Part shown: piece after piece, positions 1 to 5,648 of the stretch
How the letters are laid out: each line of letters opens with the position of its first letter
Position numbering within the stretch: position 1 is the first letter of the stretch
From: Sphingomonadaceae bacterium
GTDB taxonomy: Bacteria > Pseudomonadota > Alphaproteobacteria > Sphingomonadales > Sphingomonadaceae
Length of the DNA: 7,755 bases
Direction: 5' to 3'
Assembly (NCBI GenBank): GCA_020446665.1
Contig: JAGREF010000254.1
Location: forward strand, 1 to 7,755
Program-made: the position numbers and the translations under genes
The notes under the pieces: model-generated
What the model saw: only the letters and a program-made list of their open reading frames with translations
Databases searched by the model: none
What the model was told of the DNA's origin: nothing

Positions 1-390
1 CGCCCGGCCAAGGTGCTGATGATCGCCAGCATTGACGGGATCAAGGTCAATCCGTGGGAAACCTATCCCTATCAGGCCAGCAAGGCCGCGCTGATTCATC
101 TGACGCGGCGCATGGCCGCGAGGCTGGTGCATGACAATATCATCGTCAGCGGGATCGGTCCGGGTGCCTTCCCCAGCGACATGAACCGCGCCACACGCGA
201 CAATGCGGATCAGATCGTGCGCGGGATTCCATCCGGCCGGATCGGCGTGGACGAGGATATGGCCGCTGGCGCGATCTATCTCGCCAGCCGCGCGGGCGAT
301 TATGTGGTGGGCACCACGATCCCGATCGATGGCGGCATCGTCAACGCCAATATCGGCGCAGGCAATTTCGTCGATCCTTCGGGCAAGTAA
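1..390 (+). CDS. Short-chain dehydrogenase/reductase (SDR), C-terminal part, 5' truncated by the window edge
   Basis: The reading frame is open from base 1 and stops with TAA at 388-390, leaving 129 codons of what is normally a protein of about 250 residues. The visible part carries the classical SDR active site: Ser at visible residue 10 (ASID), then Tyr24-x-x-x-Lys28 (YQASK), followed by the GPGAFPS segment after strand beta-6 and the C-terminal VVGTTIPIDGG signature. The missing N-terminal half would hold the TGxxxGxG Rossmann motif for NAD(P)H. The family reduces or oxidises alcohol/ketone groups; the substrate cannot be read from this fragment. The GPGAFPSDM stretch is reminiscent of RhlG-like 3-oxoacyl-reductases, but that is a weak analogy. 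It converges on gmk across a palindrome-rich spacer. The family call is firm; the specific function is unknown. Confidence 0.9.
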   Translation, partial: RPAKVLMIASIDGIKVNPWETYPYQASKAALIHLTRRMAARLVHDNIIVSGIGPGAFPSDMNRATRDNADQIVRGIPSGRIGVDEDMAAGAIYLASRAGDYVVGTTIPIDGGIVNANIGAGNFVDPSGK

Positions 391-416
391 CGGCAGGCCA
401 TTTGCGGTTCAGAAGA

Positions 417-451
417 TCCTTCCCGTTTTCACGAAGTGAAAATGGGGAGGA
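417..451 (+). repeat. Long hairpin, 16-bp stem, REP-like or terminator of the SDR gene
   Basis: Arms 417-432 and 436-451 pair over 16 positions (14 Watson-Crick and two G-T pairs) around a 3-nt GAA loop. The inner stem TTTTCAC/GTGAAAA and the outer TCC/GGA ends are perfect. It lies 26 bp after the SDR stop codon. No T-run follows on the + strand, so it is not a textbook intrinsic terminator. It could block 3' exonucleases, act as an atypical terminator, or be one copy of a dispersed palindromic repeat. Sphingomonad and Caulobacter genomes carry many intergenic palindromes with CCTCCCC-type arms; that link is from memory and unverified. Confidence 0.65.
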
Positions 452-550
452 GCGGACAGGCGCAAGCAATTTGATTGCTCTGATTGCGCGCTTTCCTACT
501 CCGGCTGCGCGCACCATTGTCCCCCATGGCTCTTTCGAATCGTCGCATAT

Positions 551-601
551 AGGGGGTTTTTCCCCTAAGGGGTGTCACCCGTCTGACATGGGGTGTGTCA
601 G
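551..601. repeat. Cluster of short overlapping palindromes
   Basis: Within 51 bases are AGGGG/CCCCT (551-555 with 562-566), CCCCT-A-AGGGG (562-572), GGGTG-T-CACCC (570-580) and CTGACA-N7-TGTCAG (583-588 with 596-601). Some share arms, so the folds compete with each other. The octamer TGTCACCC at 573-580 recurs at 655-662 next to gmk, and TGTCA/TGACA appears four times between 573 and 659. The region has no convincing gene. Its function is unknown; a dispersed repeat, a protein-binding site or a bidirectional terminator would all fit a convergent spacer. Confidence 0.45.
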
Positions 602-641
602 GTCGTAAGTGTCTGTTTTTAATGAATGTGAGAGTGAGGCA

Positions 642-674
642 CAGGGTTACACATTGTCACCCTGTGTAACCCTG
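642..674 (-). terminator. Candidate terminator hairpin immediately after gmk
   Basis: Arms 642-653 and 663-674 are perfect 12-bp inverted repeats (CAGGGTTACACA / TGTGTAACCCTG) with a 9-nt loop. The structure begins one base past the gmk stop codon (676-678 on the minus strand), so it would form at the 3' end of the sspB-gmk transcript. No T-run follows in that direction, so factor-independent termination is uncertain. An alternative hairpin, CACAGGGT (640-647) with ACCCTGTG (659-666), uses the same bases and excludes the first. Confidence 0.55.
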
Positions 675-675
675 C

Positions 676-1317
676 TCAGCGCATCATGGCGCGGACGAAA
701 TCGACCAGTCCGGTCTGGCGCGTGCGGCTGAGCCGTTCGGCCTGCAGGATGCCATGCACCTTGGCAAAGCAGGCGTCGATATCGTCATTGACCACGACAT
801 AGTCATAGCCGTCCCAATGGCTGATCTCCGCGCGGGCGCGGGCCATGCGGCCAGCAATCACTTCCTCGCTATCGGTGCCCCGACTGCGCAGGCGGTGTTC
901 CAGTTCCTCGATGCTGGGCGGCAGCAGGAACACCCGCACCACGTCCACTTCCATACGCTGGTAAAGCTGCTGCGTACCCTGCCAGTCAATATCGAACAGG
1001 AAATCCTGGCCCGCCTTCAGCCCCGCCTTGATTTGCGCCTTCGGCGTGCCGTAGCAATTGCCGAAGACTTCCGCCCATTCGAGGAATTCGCCTTCCTCCA
1101 CCATCCGGTCAAAACTGGTGCGGTCGGTGAAGTGATAATCTTTCCCCTCGACTTCGCCGGGGCGCATCGGGCGGGTGGTGACGGAAACGGACATGCCGAT
1201 GCCGGGATCAGCGGCCAGTAATTTCCGCGCAATTGTCGTCTTGCCTGCGCCTGAGGGGGAGGACAGCACGAACATCAGCCCGCGCCGCTGCAGCTTGTCT
1301 TGAGAAGAATTGGCCAT
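676..1317 (-). CDS. gmk: Guanylate kinase
   Basis: This enzyme transfers the ATP gamma-phosphate to GMP (or dGMP) to make GDP, an essential cytosolic step of purine nucleotide synthesis and salvage. The 213 residues match the family's usual length of about 205-220. The P-loop is at residues 19-28 (SSPSGAGKTT). The GMP-binding segment follows at 43-63 (SVTTRP, then RPGEVEGKDYHF). Further hallmarks are AEVFGNCYGTP at 82-92, FDIDWQG at 108-114, and the lid region RLRSRGTDSEEVIAGRMARA near 142-161. The ATG at 1317 was chosen because a longer in-frame start at 1425 adds 36 residues of low-complexity sequence that lies almost wholly inside the upstream gene. No strong Shine-Dalgarno precedes 1317. 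It is the last gene of a minus-strand group with sspB and an unknown gene, 31 bp after the latter. Confidence 0.97.
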   Translation of the reverse strand: MANSSQDKLQRRGLMFVLSSPSGAGKTTIARKLLAADPGIGMSVSVTTRPMRPGEVEGKDYHFTDRTSFDRMVEEGEFLEWAEVFGNCYGTPKAQIKAGLKAGQDFLFDIDWQGTQQLYQRMEVDVVRVFLLPPSIEELEHRLRSRGTDSEEVIAGRMARARAEISHWDGYDYVVVNDDIDACFAKVHGILQAERLSRTRQTGLVDFVRAMMR

Positions 1318-1348
1318 GGCCGCTGTTGCCGCAAGCAGGCGGGTGGAA

Positions 1349-1732
1349 TCAAGCCTTGTTGTCGTCTGCCGCTGGTTTGGGCGCGGTGCCGTGGCGCTCG
1401 TCCCGGCGGCGCCTGGCGTAATCATACCAGACTTTCGCCGCGATCCCGCCGCCTACGATCAGCGCGCCGGGGACCGATCTGGTCGCCAGCCTGGCCGCCG
1501 CAACCCGCGCCATCCGCCCGGCAAAGGAGGATTGCTTCATCACCGCTTCGGCGGCGGGCTTGCTGATATCCTTGCCCAGCACGCGCTTTTCCACGGCATT
1601 GCGCAGGATCAGCGAACCCGCGCGCATGGCCAGATCCACGACCACCAGATTGGTGGCGGCACGGGCATAGTCTGCGCCTGACGTGCCCTCTGGTTCGTCC
1701 GGCGATGCGTTCCTGCTTTTGCGCTTTGCCAA
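1349..1732 (-). CDS. Small basic protein of unknown function between sspB and gmk, probable TTG start
   Basis: I do not recognise a named family. The 127-residue product has a charged N-terminus (MAKRKSRNASPDEPEG), then a helical, alanine-rich stretch at about 21-50. A moderately hydrophobic segment follows at 87-103 (PGALIVGGGIAAKVWYDY), flanked by a strong basic cluster (ARRRRDERH, 106-114), and the tail is Ala/Pro/Asp-rich. One membrane-associated helix with its basic side in the cytoplasm is plausible. The start is TTG at 1732-1730, supported by GGAGG on the minus strand five bases upstream. It sits 33 bp downstream of sspB and 31 bp upstream of gmk on the same strand, so it is probably co-transcribed with them. 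Reality as a gene is well supported by spacing and ribosome binding site; function is unknown. Confidence 0.75.
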   Translation of the reverse strand: MAKRKSRNASPDEPEGTSGADYARAATNLVVVDLAMRAGSLILRNAVEKRVLGKDISKPAAEAVMKQSSFAGRMARVAAARLATRSVPGALIVGGGIAAKVWYDYARRRRDERHGTAPKPAADDNKA

Positions 1733-1735
1733 TTG

Positions 1736-1742
1736 TGCCTCC
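1736..1742 (-). promoter_or_regulatory. Ribosome binding site that decides the TTG start
   Basis: On the minus strand a GGAGG core stands five bases before TTG at 1732. No ATG or GTG start lies nearby in frame, so this Shine-Dalgarno is the main reason for accepting a rare TTG initiator. Confidence 0.6.
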
Positions 1743-1765
1743 GCAGCTTGCTCCGGGCCAGCTGA

Positions 1766-2251
1766 CTATTTCTTGCGGCCGAAATCCACCGTTACCACAT
1801 TGGAGCCGTCTTCGCTGCTTTCGCTGCCTGGCGCGTCGTTTTCTGCATTTTCGTGCGGTTCAGGCGCCATATCCGCCACAGTCGCCTGGAACTGCAGCCC
1901 GAAATCAACCGCCGGATCGACAAAGGCAGTGATCGCGGCGAAGGGAATTTCCAGCTTTGCCGGGACCTGATTGAAGGTCAGCCCGACGGTGAAGCCTTCC
2001 GCGCTCACGGCCAGATCCCAGAATTTGTTTTGCAGCACGATGGTCATTTCATCGGGGAACCGTTCGCGCAGATGGGCGGGGATCACCACGCCTTTCGCGC
2101 CGGTCTTGAAGGTGATGTAGAAATGGTGGGTGCCCGGCAATTCGCCGCCGGTTTCCACGATTTCCCCAAGCACACGGCCAACCACGGCGCGCAGGGCCTC
2201 CTGCACGATTTCGTCATAGGGGATCAGGCTGTCAGGCGTTTCATCACTCAT
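1766..2251 (-). CDS. sspB: SspB, ClpXP proteolysis adaptor (alpha-proteobacterial type)
   Basis: SspB tethers ssrA-tagged and other substrates to the ClpX unfoldase for degradation by ClpP. The 161-residue product has the family layout. A folded domain of about 125 residues opens with PYDEIVQEALRAVVGRVL (11-28) and contains GTHHFYITFKTGAKGVVIP (40-58), the NKFWDLAVSAEGFTVGLTFN strand pair (75-94) and IPFAAITAFVDPAVDFGLQF (102-121). A disordered acidic linker (125-150) follows, then a C-terminal ClpX-binding motif, VVTVDFGRKK (152-161). This matches the alpha-type (Caulobacter-like) rather than the E. coli protein. The ATG at 2251 was chosen; a TTG four codons upstream (2263) is possible but has no ribosome binding site either. 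It is first in the sspB-unknown-gmk group and is divergent from hisB. Confidence 0.93.
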   Translation of the reverse strand: MSDETPDSLIPYDEIVQEALRAVVGRVLGEIVETGGELPGTHHFYITFKTGAKGVVIPAHLRERFPDEMTIVLQNKFWDLAVSAEGFTVGLTFNQVPAKLEIPFAAITAFVDPAVDFGLQFQATVADMAPEPHENAENDAPGSESSEDGSNVVTVDFGRKK

Positions 2252-2264
2252 ATCGCGCAACAAG

Positions 2265-2288
2265 TGACCGCGCCGCGCGCGCCGGTCA
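2265..2288. promoter_or_regulatory. Inverted repeat in the sspB/hisB divergent region, possible operator
   Basis: TGACCG (2265-2270) and CGGTCA (2283-2288) are perfect 6-bp arms around a 12-bp GC-only centre. The right arm overlaps a TTGACC hexamer on the minus strand (2289-2284) that would suit a sspB -35 box, although no good -10 follows it. The dyad could be an operator or chance in GC-rich DNA. Confidence 0.25.
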
Positions 2289-2299
2289 AGCGCGAATCC

Positions 2300-2327
2300 T
2301 TGCGTGGCGACAAAGCTTGGCTATAGG
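2300..2327 (+). promoter_or_regulatory. Candidate hisB operon promoter, possibly giving a leaderless transcript
   Basis: TTGCGT (2300-2305) and TATAGG (2322-2327) are 16 bp apart and resemble a sigma-70-type promoter. A start site about seven bases after the -10 would fall at roughly 2334, next to the hisB ATG at 2336. No Shine-Dalgarno precedes hisB, which fits a leaderless or near-leaderless message. The call rests on pattern only. Confidence 0.4.
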
Positions 2328-2335
2328 CCAGAGCC

Positions 2336-2929
2336 ATGAGAACAGCCCGGATCGAGCGCAAGACCAGCGAAACCGCCATCCTTGTCGAGGTGAATCTTGA
2401 CGGGACAGGCGCCTATGACGTTTCCACAGGGATCGGCTTTCTCGATCATATGGTGGAACAATTCAGCCGACATTCGCTGATCGATATCACGCTGAAGGTC
2501 GATGGCGATCTGCATGTAGATCAGCACCACACAACGGAAGACAGCGCTATTGCGCTGGGTCAGGCGATTTCAGAGGCATTGGGCGACAAGGCCGGGATCG
2601 GGCGCTATGGCAGCGCCTATTCACCGATGGACGAAACGCTGGCCCGCGTGGCGCTGGATATTTCCGGGCGGCCCTATTTCGTGTGGAATGCCGGTTTCAC
2701 GCAGGAACGGCTGGGCGAAATGGATACGGAGCTGTTTGAACACTGGTTCGCATCAATGGCGCAGGCAGTGGGCATCACGCTGCATATCGAACTGCTCTAT
2801 GGCAGCAATAACCACCATATTTGCGAAGGCATCTACAAGGGCTTCGCCCGGGCCATGCGCCAGGCGGTGGAAATCGATCCGCGCAAGGGCGGGGCAGTGC
2901 CCAGCACAAAGGGGCAGCTCGGTGGCTGA
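2336..2929 (+). CDS. hisB: Imidazoleglycerol-phosphate dehydratase, monofunctional
   Basis: HisB dehydrates imidazole glycerol phosphate to imidazole acetol phosphate, step 6 of histidine synthesis, using a di-manganese centre in a 24-mer. The 197-residue length is that of the monofunctional enzyme, without the N-terminal histidinol-phosphatase of enterobacterial HisB. Metal-ligand motifs are in place: LDHM (36-39), HHTTEDSA (64-71), YSPMDE (95-100), and [18 protein letters not shown] (158-175). The conserved PSTKG sits near the C-terminus (189-193). It is the first gene of the his cluster. Its last eight bases overlap the GTG start of hisH in another frame. The ATG at 2336 gives the typical start ([13 protein letters not shown]) and lacks a Shine-Dalgarno. 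Confidence 0.97.
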   Translation: MRTARIERKTSETAILVEVNLDGTGAYDVSTGIGFLDHMVEQFSRHSLIDITLKVDGDLHVDQHHTTEDSAIALGQAISEALGDKAGIGRYGSAYSPMDETLARVALDISGRPYFVWNAGFTQERLGEMDTELFEHWFASMAQAVGITLHIELLYGSNNHHICEGIYKGFARAMRQAVEIDPRKGGAVPSTKGQLGG

Positions 2930-3551
2930 AGCGCTGGCGCTGATCGATTACGGCGCGGGCAATCTTCACTCCGTCCATAACGCGTTGATGGCTGCTGGCG
3001 CGCAGCATGTGACCGTGACAGCCGATCCCAAGCTGGTGCTGGGCGCGAAGCGGATCGTGCTGCCCGGTGTCGGCTCTTACAAAGCGTGCATGAAAGGGCT
3101 CGACGCGATCCCCGGCCTGGTGGAAGCTTTGGAAGAGCGCGTGCTGGAGGATGGCGTGCCTTTCCTCGGCATTTGCGTTGGGATGCAATTGCTGGCGACA
3201 CAGGGCGTGGAACATGGGATCACCTGTGGCCTCGGCTGGATCCCGGGCGAAGTGCGCATGATTGAACGGACCGATCCGGCGATCAAGGTACCGCATATGG
3301 GCTGGAACGATGTGGTCCATGCGCACCACAGCGACGGGGCGGAACTGATTGAGGAAGGGGAGGCCTATTTCCTTCATTCCTACCACTTCGTGCCCGATAA
3401 TGGCCGGGACGTTGCCGCAATGACCGATCATGGCGGCGGACTGGTGGCAGCCGTGGCACGCGAAAATATGCTGGGTGTGCAGTTCCATCCGGAAAAGAGC
3501 CAGCGCTACGGACTGGAATTGCTTGCAAGATTTCTCGACTGGAAACCGTGA
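2922..3551 (+). CDS. hisH: Imidazole glycerol phosphate synthase, glutaminase subunit
   Basis: HisH hydrolyses glutamine and channels ammonia to HisF, which together convert PRFAR to imidazole glycerol phosphate and AICAR (step 5). The 209 residues form a class I glutamine amidotransferase. An N-terminal [12 protein letters not shown] (7-18) leads to the oxyanion segment LPGVGSY (47-53), nucleophile Cys85 in FLGICVGMQ, and His189/Glu191 in GVQFHPEKS. The start is GTG at 2922, preceded by AAAGGGG (2908-2914) at a 7-nt spacing, inside the end of hisB. The frame stays open far upstream into hisB, but that part is only a shadow. The stop TGA shares one base with the hisA ATG. Confidence 0.96.
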   Translation: MAEALALIDYGAGNLHSVHNALMAAGAQHVTVTADPKLVLGAKRIVLPGVGSYKACMKGLDAIPGLVEALEERVLEDGVPFLGICVGMQLLATQGVEHGITCGLGWIPGEVRMIERTDPAIKVPHMGWNDVVHAHHSDGAELIEEGEAYFLHSYHFVPDNGRDVAAMTDHGGGLVAAVARENMLGVQFHPEKSQRYGLELLARFLDWKP

Positions 3552-4279
3552 TGATTGTCTTTCCCGCCATCGACCTGAAGGCCGGACAGGTCGTTCGCCT
3601 GGCTGAAGGCGATATGGACCGCGCCACTGTTTATGGCGATAACCCTGCGGCGCAGGCGCTGATCTTTGCTGAGGCGGGCGCGCATCATCTGCATGTGGTT
3701 GACCTTGACGGCAGCTTCGCCGGGCGCGCGGAGAACGCGCAAGCCGTGGAGGCTATCGTCGAAGCGTTCCCCGGCCATGTCCAGCTGGGTGGCGGCATCC
3801 GCACGCGTGAAGCGGTGGAAGGGTGGTTCGATTTGGGCGTAGCGCGTGTGGTGATGGGCTCTGCCGCTCTGAAGGATCCGGATTTTGTGAAAGACATGGC
3901 ACGCAGCTTTCCCGGCGGGATCGTGGTCGCCGTGGATGCGAAAGACGGCCTGGTCGCGACCGAAGGCTGGGCCGATGTGTCTGACGTGCCCGTGGTCGAT
4001 CTCGCTCGCCGGTTCGAGGATGCAGGCGTTGCTAGCCTGCTGTTCACCGATATTGGGCGCGACGGGCTGCTCAAGGGCGTTAACATCGATGCGACGGTCG
4101 AGCTGGCGCGGCAAGTCGATATTCCCGTGATCGCCAGCGGCGGGGTCAAGGGGCTGGACGATATCCATGTCCTGTCCATGCATGCCGAAGAGGGGATCGA
4201 AGGCGTCATAACCGGGCGTGCGCTTTATGAAGGACGGCTGGACCTGGCGGCAGCCATCGCGATGGGCAATCGCGCATGA
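3551..4279 (+). CDS. hisA: ProFAR isomerase (phosphoribosylformimino-AICAR-phosphate isomerase)
   Basis: HisA performs the Amadori rearrangement of ProFAR to PRFAR, step 4 of histidine synthesis, and its product is the HisF/HisH substrate. The 242-residue protein is a (beta/alpha)8 barrel. The catalytic aspartates are Asp8 (FPAIDLK) and Asp129 (VAVDAKDG). Phosphate-binding loops are GGGIR (80-84), GSAAL (103-107), and in the second half-barrel FTDIGRDG (165-172), ASGGV (195-199) and TGRAL (221-225). The ATG at 3551 overlaps the hisH stop by one base (TGATG); a GTG one codon upstream (3548) is an equally possible start. The gene ends with a 4-nt ATGA overlap to the next gene. Confidence 0.97.
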   Translation: MIVFPAIDLKAGQVVRLAEGDMDRATVYGDNPAAQALIFAEAGAHHLHVVDLDGSFAGRAENAQAVEAIVEAFPGHVQLGGGIRTREAVEGWFDLGVARVVMGSAALKDPDFVKDMARSFPGGIVVAVDAKDGLVATEGWADVSDVPVVDLARRFEDAGVASLLFTDIGRDGLLKGVNIDATVELARQVDIPVIASGGVKGLDDIHVLSMHAEEGIEGVITGRALYEGRLDLAAAIAMGNRA

Positions 4280-4551
4280 TCATGGCGCTGTCTGCTCTGG
4301 CCAGTGCGATATTGATCGTGTTTATTGGGACCGATGCCTATCGCGGGCATACGGCCATTGGCAATCGCCACATTTATCGCCATCGCACGCCCTCGCTCTT
4401 TTGGGCGGCGATCATGTGGTATCTCGCCGGAGCAATCCTGATCATTGCAGCCGGAATATATGGATTGGCCATGAGCAACAAAGCGGATCAGGCCTGCGAT
4501 CCGGAAGTGGATGAAAGCTGCGCCAAAGTCATGATTAGGATCGCTGAATGA
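4276..4551 (+). CDS. Small two-helix membrane protein of unknown function inside the his operon
   Basis: I do not recognise the family. The 91-residue product has a hydrophobic helix at about 3-19 ([16 protein letters not shown]), a strongly basic loop at 20-40 (five Arg-or-His-rich turns, e.g. RHIYRHR at 31-37), and a second helix at 41-65 ([20 protein letters not shown]). The polar, acidic tail at 66-91 carries two cysteines (74 and 82). The positive-inside rule would put the loop in the cytoplasm and both ends in the periplasm, so the cysteines could form a disulfide. The first ATG overlaps the hisA stop by 4 nt (ATGA), and its stop overlaps the hisF ATG by 4 nt (ATGA), which strongly implies real, coupled translation. 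Neither the his pathway nor HisF needs a membrane partner, so the role is open. Confidence 0.82.
   Translation: MIMALSALASAILIVFIGTDAYRGHTAIGNRHIYRHRTPSLFWAAIMWYLAGAILIIAAGIYGLAMSNKADQACDPEVDESCAKVMIRIAE
4536..4540 (+). promoter_or_regulatory. hisF ribosome binding site inside the preceding gene
   Basis: TAGGA lies 7 nt before the hisF ATG at 4548 and within the coding sequence of the small membrane protein. It lets hisF be reinitiated efficiently at the ATGA overlap. Confidence 0.45.
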
Positions 4552-5306
4552 CTGTCCGTATCCGTGTCATTCCCTGTCTCGACGTGGCCGATGGGCGCGT
4601 GGTCAAGGGGGTCAATTTCGTCGATCTGCAGGACGCGGGCGATCCGGTCGAGCAGGCGCAGGCCTATGATGCGGCAGGCGCAGACGAGCTGTGTTTCCTC
4701 GATATTTCCGCCAGCCATGAAGGGCGCGGTACCCTGCTCGATATTGTCCGGCGCACAGCAGAAGTGTGCTTCATGCCAGTAACGGTGGGCGGCGGGGTGC
4801 GCACAGTGGAGGATGCGCGCGCGCTGCTGCTGGCGGGTGCGGACAAGGTGGCGGTCAACAGCGCGGCTGTTTCCCGCCCCGAAGTCGTCTCCGACATTGC
4901 CGAGAAGATGGGCAGCCAGTGCTGCGTTGCCAGCATCGATGCGCGCTGGAACGAAGATCACTACGAGATATTCACCCATGGCGGGCGCAAGCCAACCGGG
5001 ATCGATGCCATCGAACATGCGGTGAAGCTGGCGGAACTGGGCGCGGGCGAATTGCTGGTTACCTCCATGGACGGCGACGGCACGCAAAAGGGCTATGACC
5101 TCAAACTGACGCGCAGCATCGCGGATGCCGTGTCGGTGCCGGTAGTGGCCAGTGGCGGGGTGGGGACGCTCGATCATCTGGTCGAAGGCGTGACACAGGG
5201 CCATGCCAGCGCAGTACTGGCCGCCTCTATCTTCCATTTCGGAACCTATACGATTGCCGAGGCGCATGCTGCCTTGCGCGCGGCGGGGCTGCCAGCGCGG
5301 GCTTGA
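4548..5306 (+). CDS. hisF: Imidazole glycerol phosphate synthase, cyclase subunit
   Basis: HisF is the (beta/alpha)8 barrel that uses HisH-derived ammonia to turn PRFAR into imidazole glycerol phosphate and AICAR, the latter feeding purine synthesis. The 252 residues match the family. Catalytic aspartates are Asp12 ([15 protein letters not shown]) and Asp131 (ASIDARW). Other signatures are DISAS (52-56), the phosphate loops GGGVR (81-85) and VNSAAV (103-108), [13 protein letters not shown] (172-184), and ASGGVGT (201-207). It is separated from its partner hisH by hisA and a small membrane-protein gene. All four sit in one overlapping array, which helps keep subunit synthesis balanced. Confidence 0.98.
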   Translation: MTVRIRVIPCLDVADGRVVKGVNFVDLQDAGDPVEQAQAYDAAGADELCFLDISASHEGRGTLLDIVRRTAEVCFMPVTVGGGVRTVEDARALLLAGADKVAVNSAAVSRPEVVSDIAEKMGSQCCVASIDARWNEDHYEIFTHGGRKPTGIDAIEHAVKLAELGAGELLVTSMDGDGTQKGYDLKLTRSIADAVSVPVVASGGVGTLDHLVEGVTQGHASAVLAASIFHFGTYTIAEAHAALRAAGLPARA

Positions 5307-5418
5307 AACCGTCGGGATTTCTTACACTCGCGGTCAGGTCATAATTTGCGTTAACCACTGCGATCGGCCTGCAAGCTGCCATGCGCAAAACTGGCATTGG
5401 CTGTGCATTAATCAGGGC

Positions 5419-5604
5419 ATGCAACGTCTCCTGGTCCCGACATTGCTGTTTTCGGTTGCCACCCCCGCCTATGCGGGCGGTGGCATCCCCGTTCCCGAAC
5501 CCTCCAATCTGGCCCTTTTCGCGCTGGGCGTGATTGGAGTGGTTCTGGGGCGTTACGGCGCGCGCCGCCGCCCGCCCCATGATCGCGATCCAGACGACGA
5601 GTGA
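5419..5604 (+). CDS. Minimal PEP-CTERM protein (signal peptide plus sorting segment)
   Basis: The 61-residue product begins with a signal peptide: MQRLLVPTLLFSVATPAYA, with likely cleavage after AYA at 19. Only about five residues follow before a VPEPS motif (25-29). Next are a single membrane helix, about 30-44 (LALFALGVIGVVLG), and a basic cluster RYGARRR (45-51). This order is the PEP-CTERM sorting signal recognised by exosortases. Unusually there is almost no mature domain, and an acidic tail (PPHDRDPDDE, 52-61) extends past the basic cluster where most PEP-CTERM proteins end. The ATG at 5419 was chosen because it starts the signal peptide exactly; no good Shine-Dalgarno is present. It lies 112 bp after hisF and 44 bp before the chosen hisE start, on the same strand. 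Its function is unknown. Confidence 0.75.
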   Translation: MQRLLVPTLLFSVATPAYAGGGIPVPEPSNLALFALGVIGVVLGRYGARRRPPHDRDPDDE

Positions 5605-5648
5605 TAGCGGCTTGACCTTATGCCCCTGCCAGCGCCATGGCAGGCCGC

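Noticed and set aside
402..608. 68-residue open frame in the spacer after the SDR gene
   Set aside because: It runs through the hairpin and palindrome cluster, lacks a Shine-Dalgarno and looks like no protein.
1318..1425. 36-residue N-terminal extension of Gmk
   Set aside because: Overlaps the end of the preceding gene in another frame, is not a family feature, and the ATG at 1317 gives the normal length.
2252..2335. Histidine attenuator or T-box leader before hisB
   Set aside because: No run of His codons, no anti-terminator pair, and only 84 bp of spacer.
2550..2921. Long in-frame extension upstream of hisH, giving a 333-residue frame
   Set aside because: It lies wholly inside hisB in another frame, resembles no known domain, and the GTG at 2922 with a Shine-Dalgarno gives a standard-length HisH.
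3506..4183. 225-residue open frame antisense to hisA
   Set aside because: Same reason: complete overlap with a clear hisA and no domain signature.
4488..5267. 259-residue open frame antisense to hisF
   Set aside because: Shadow of high-GC coding sequence; His/Arg-rich composition with no recognisable motif.
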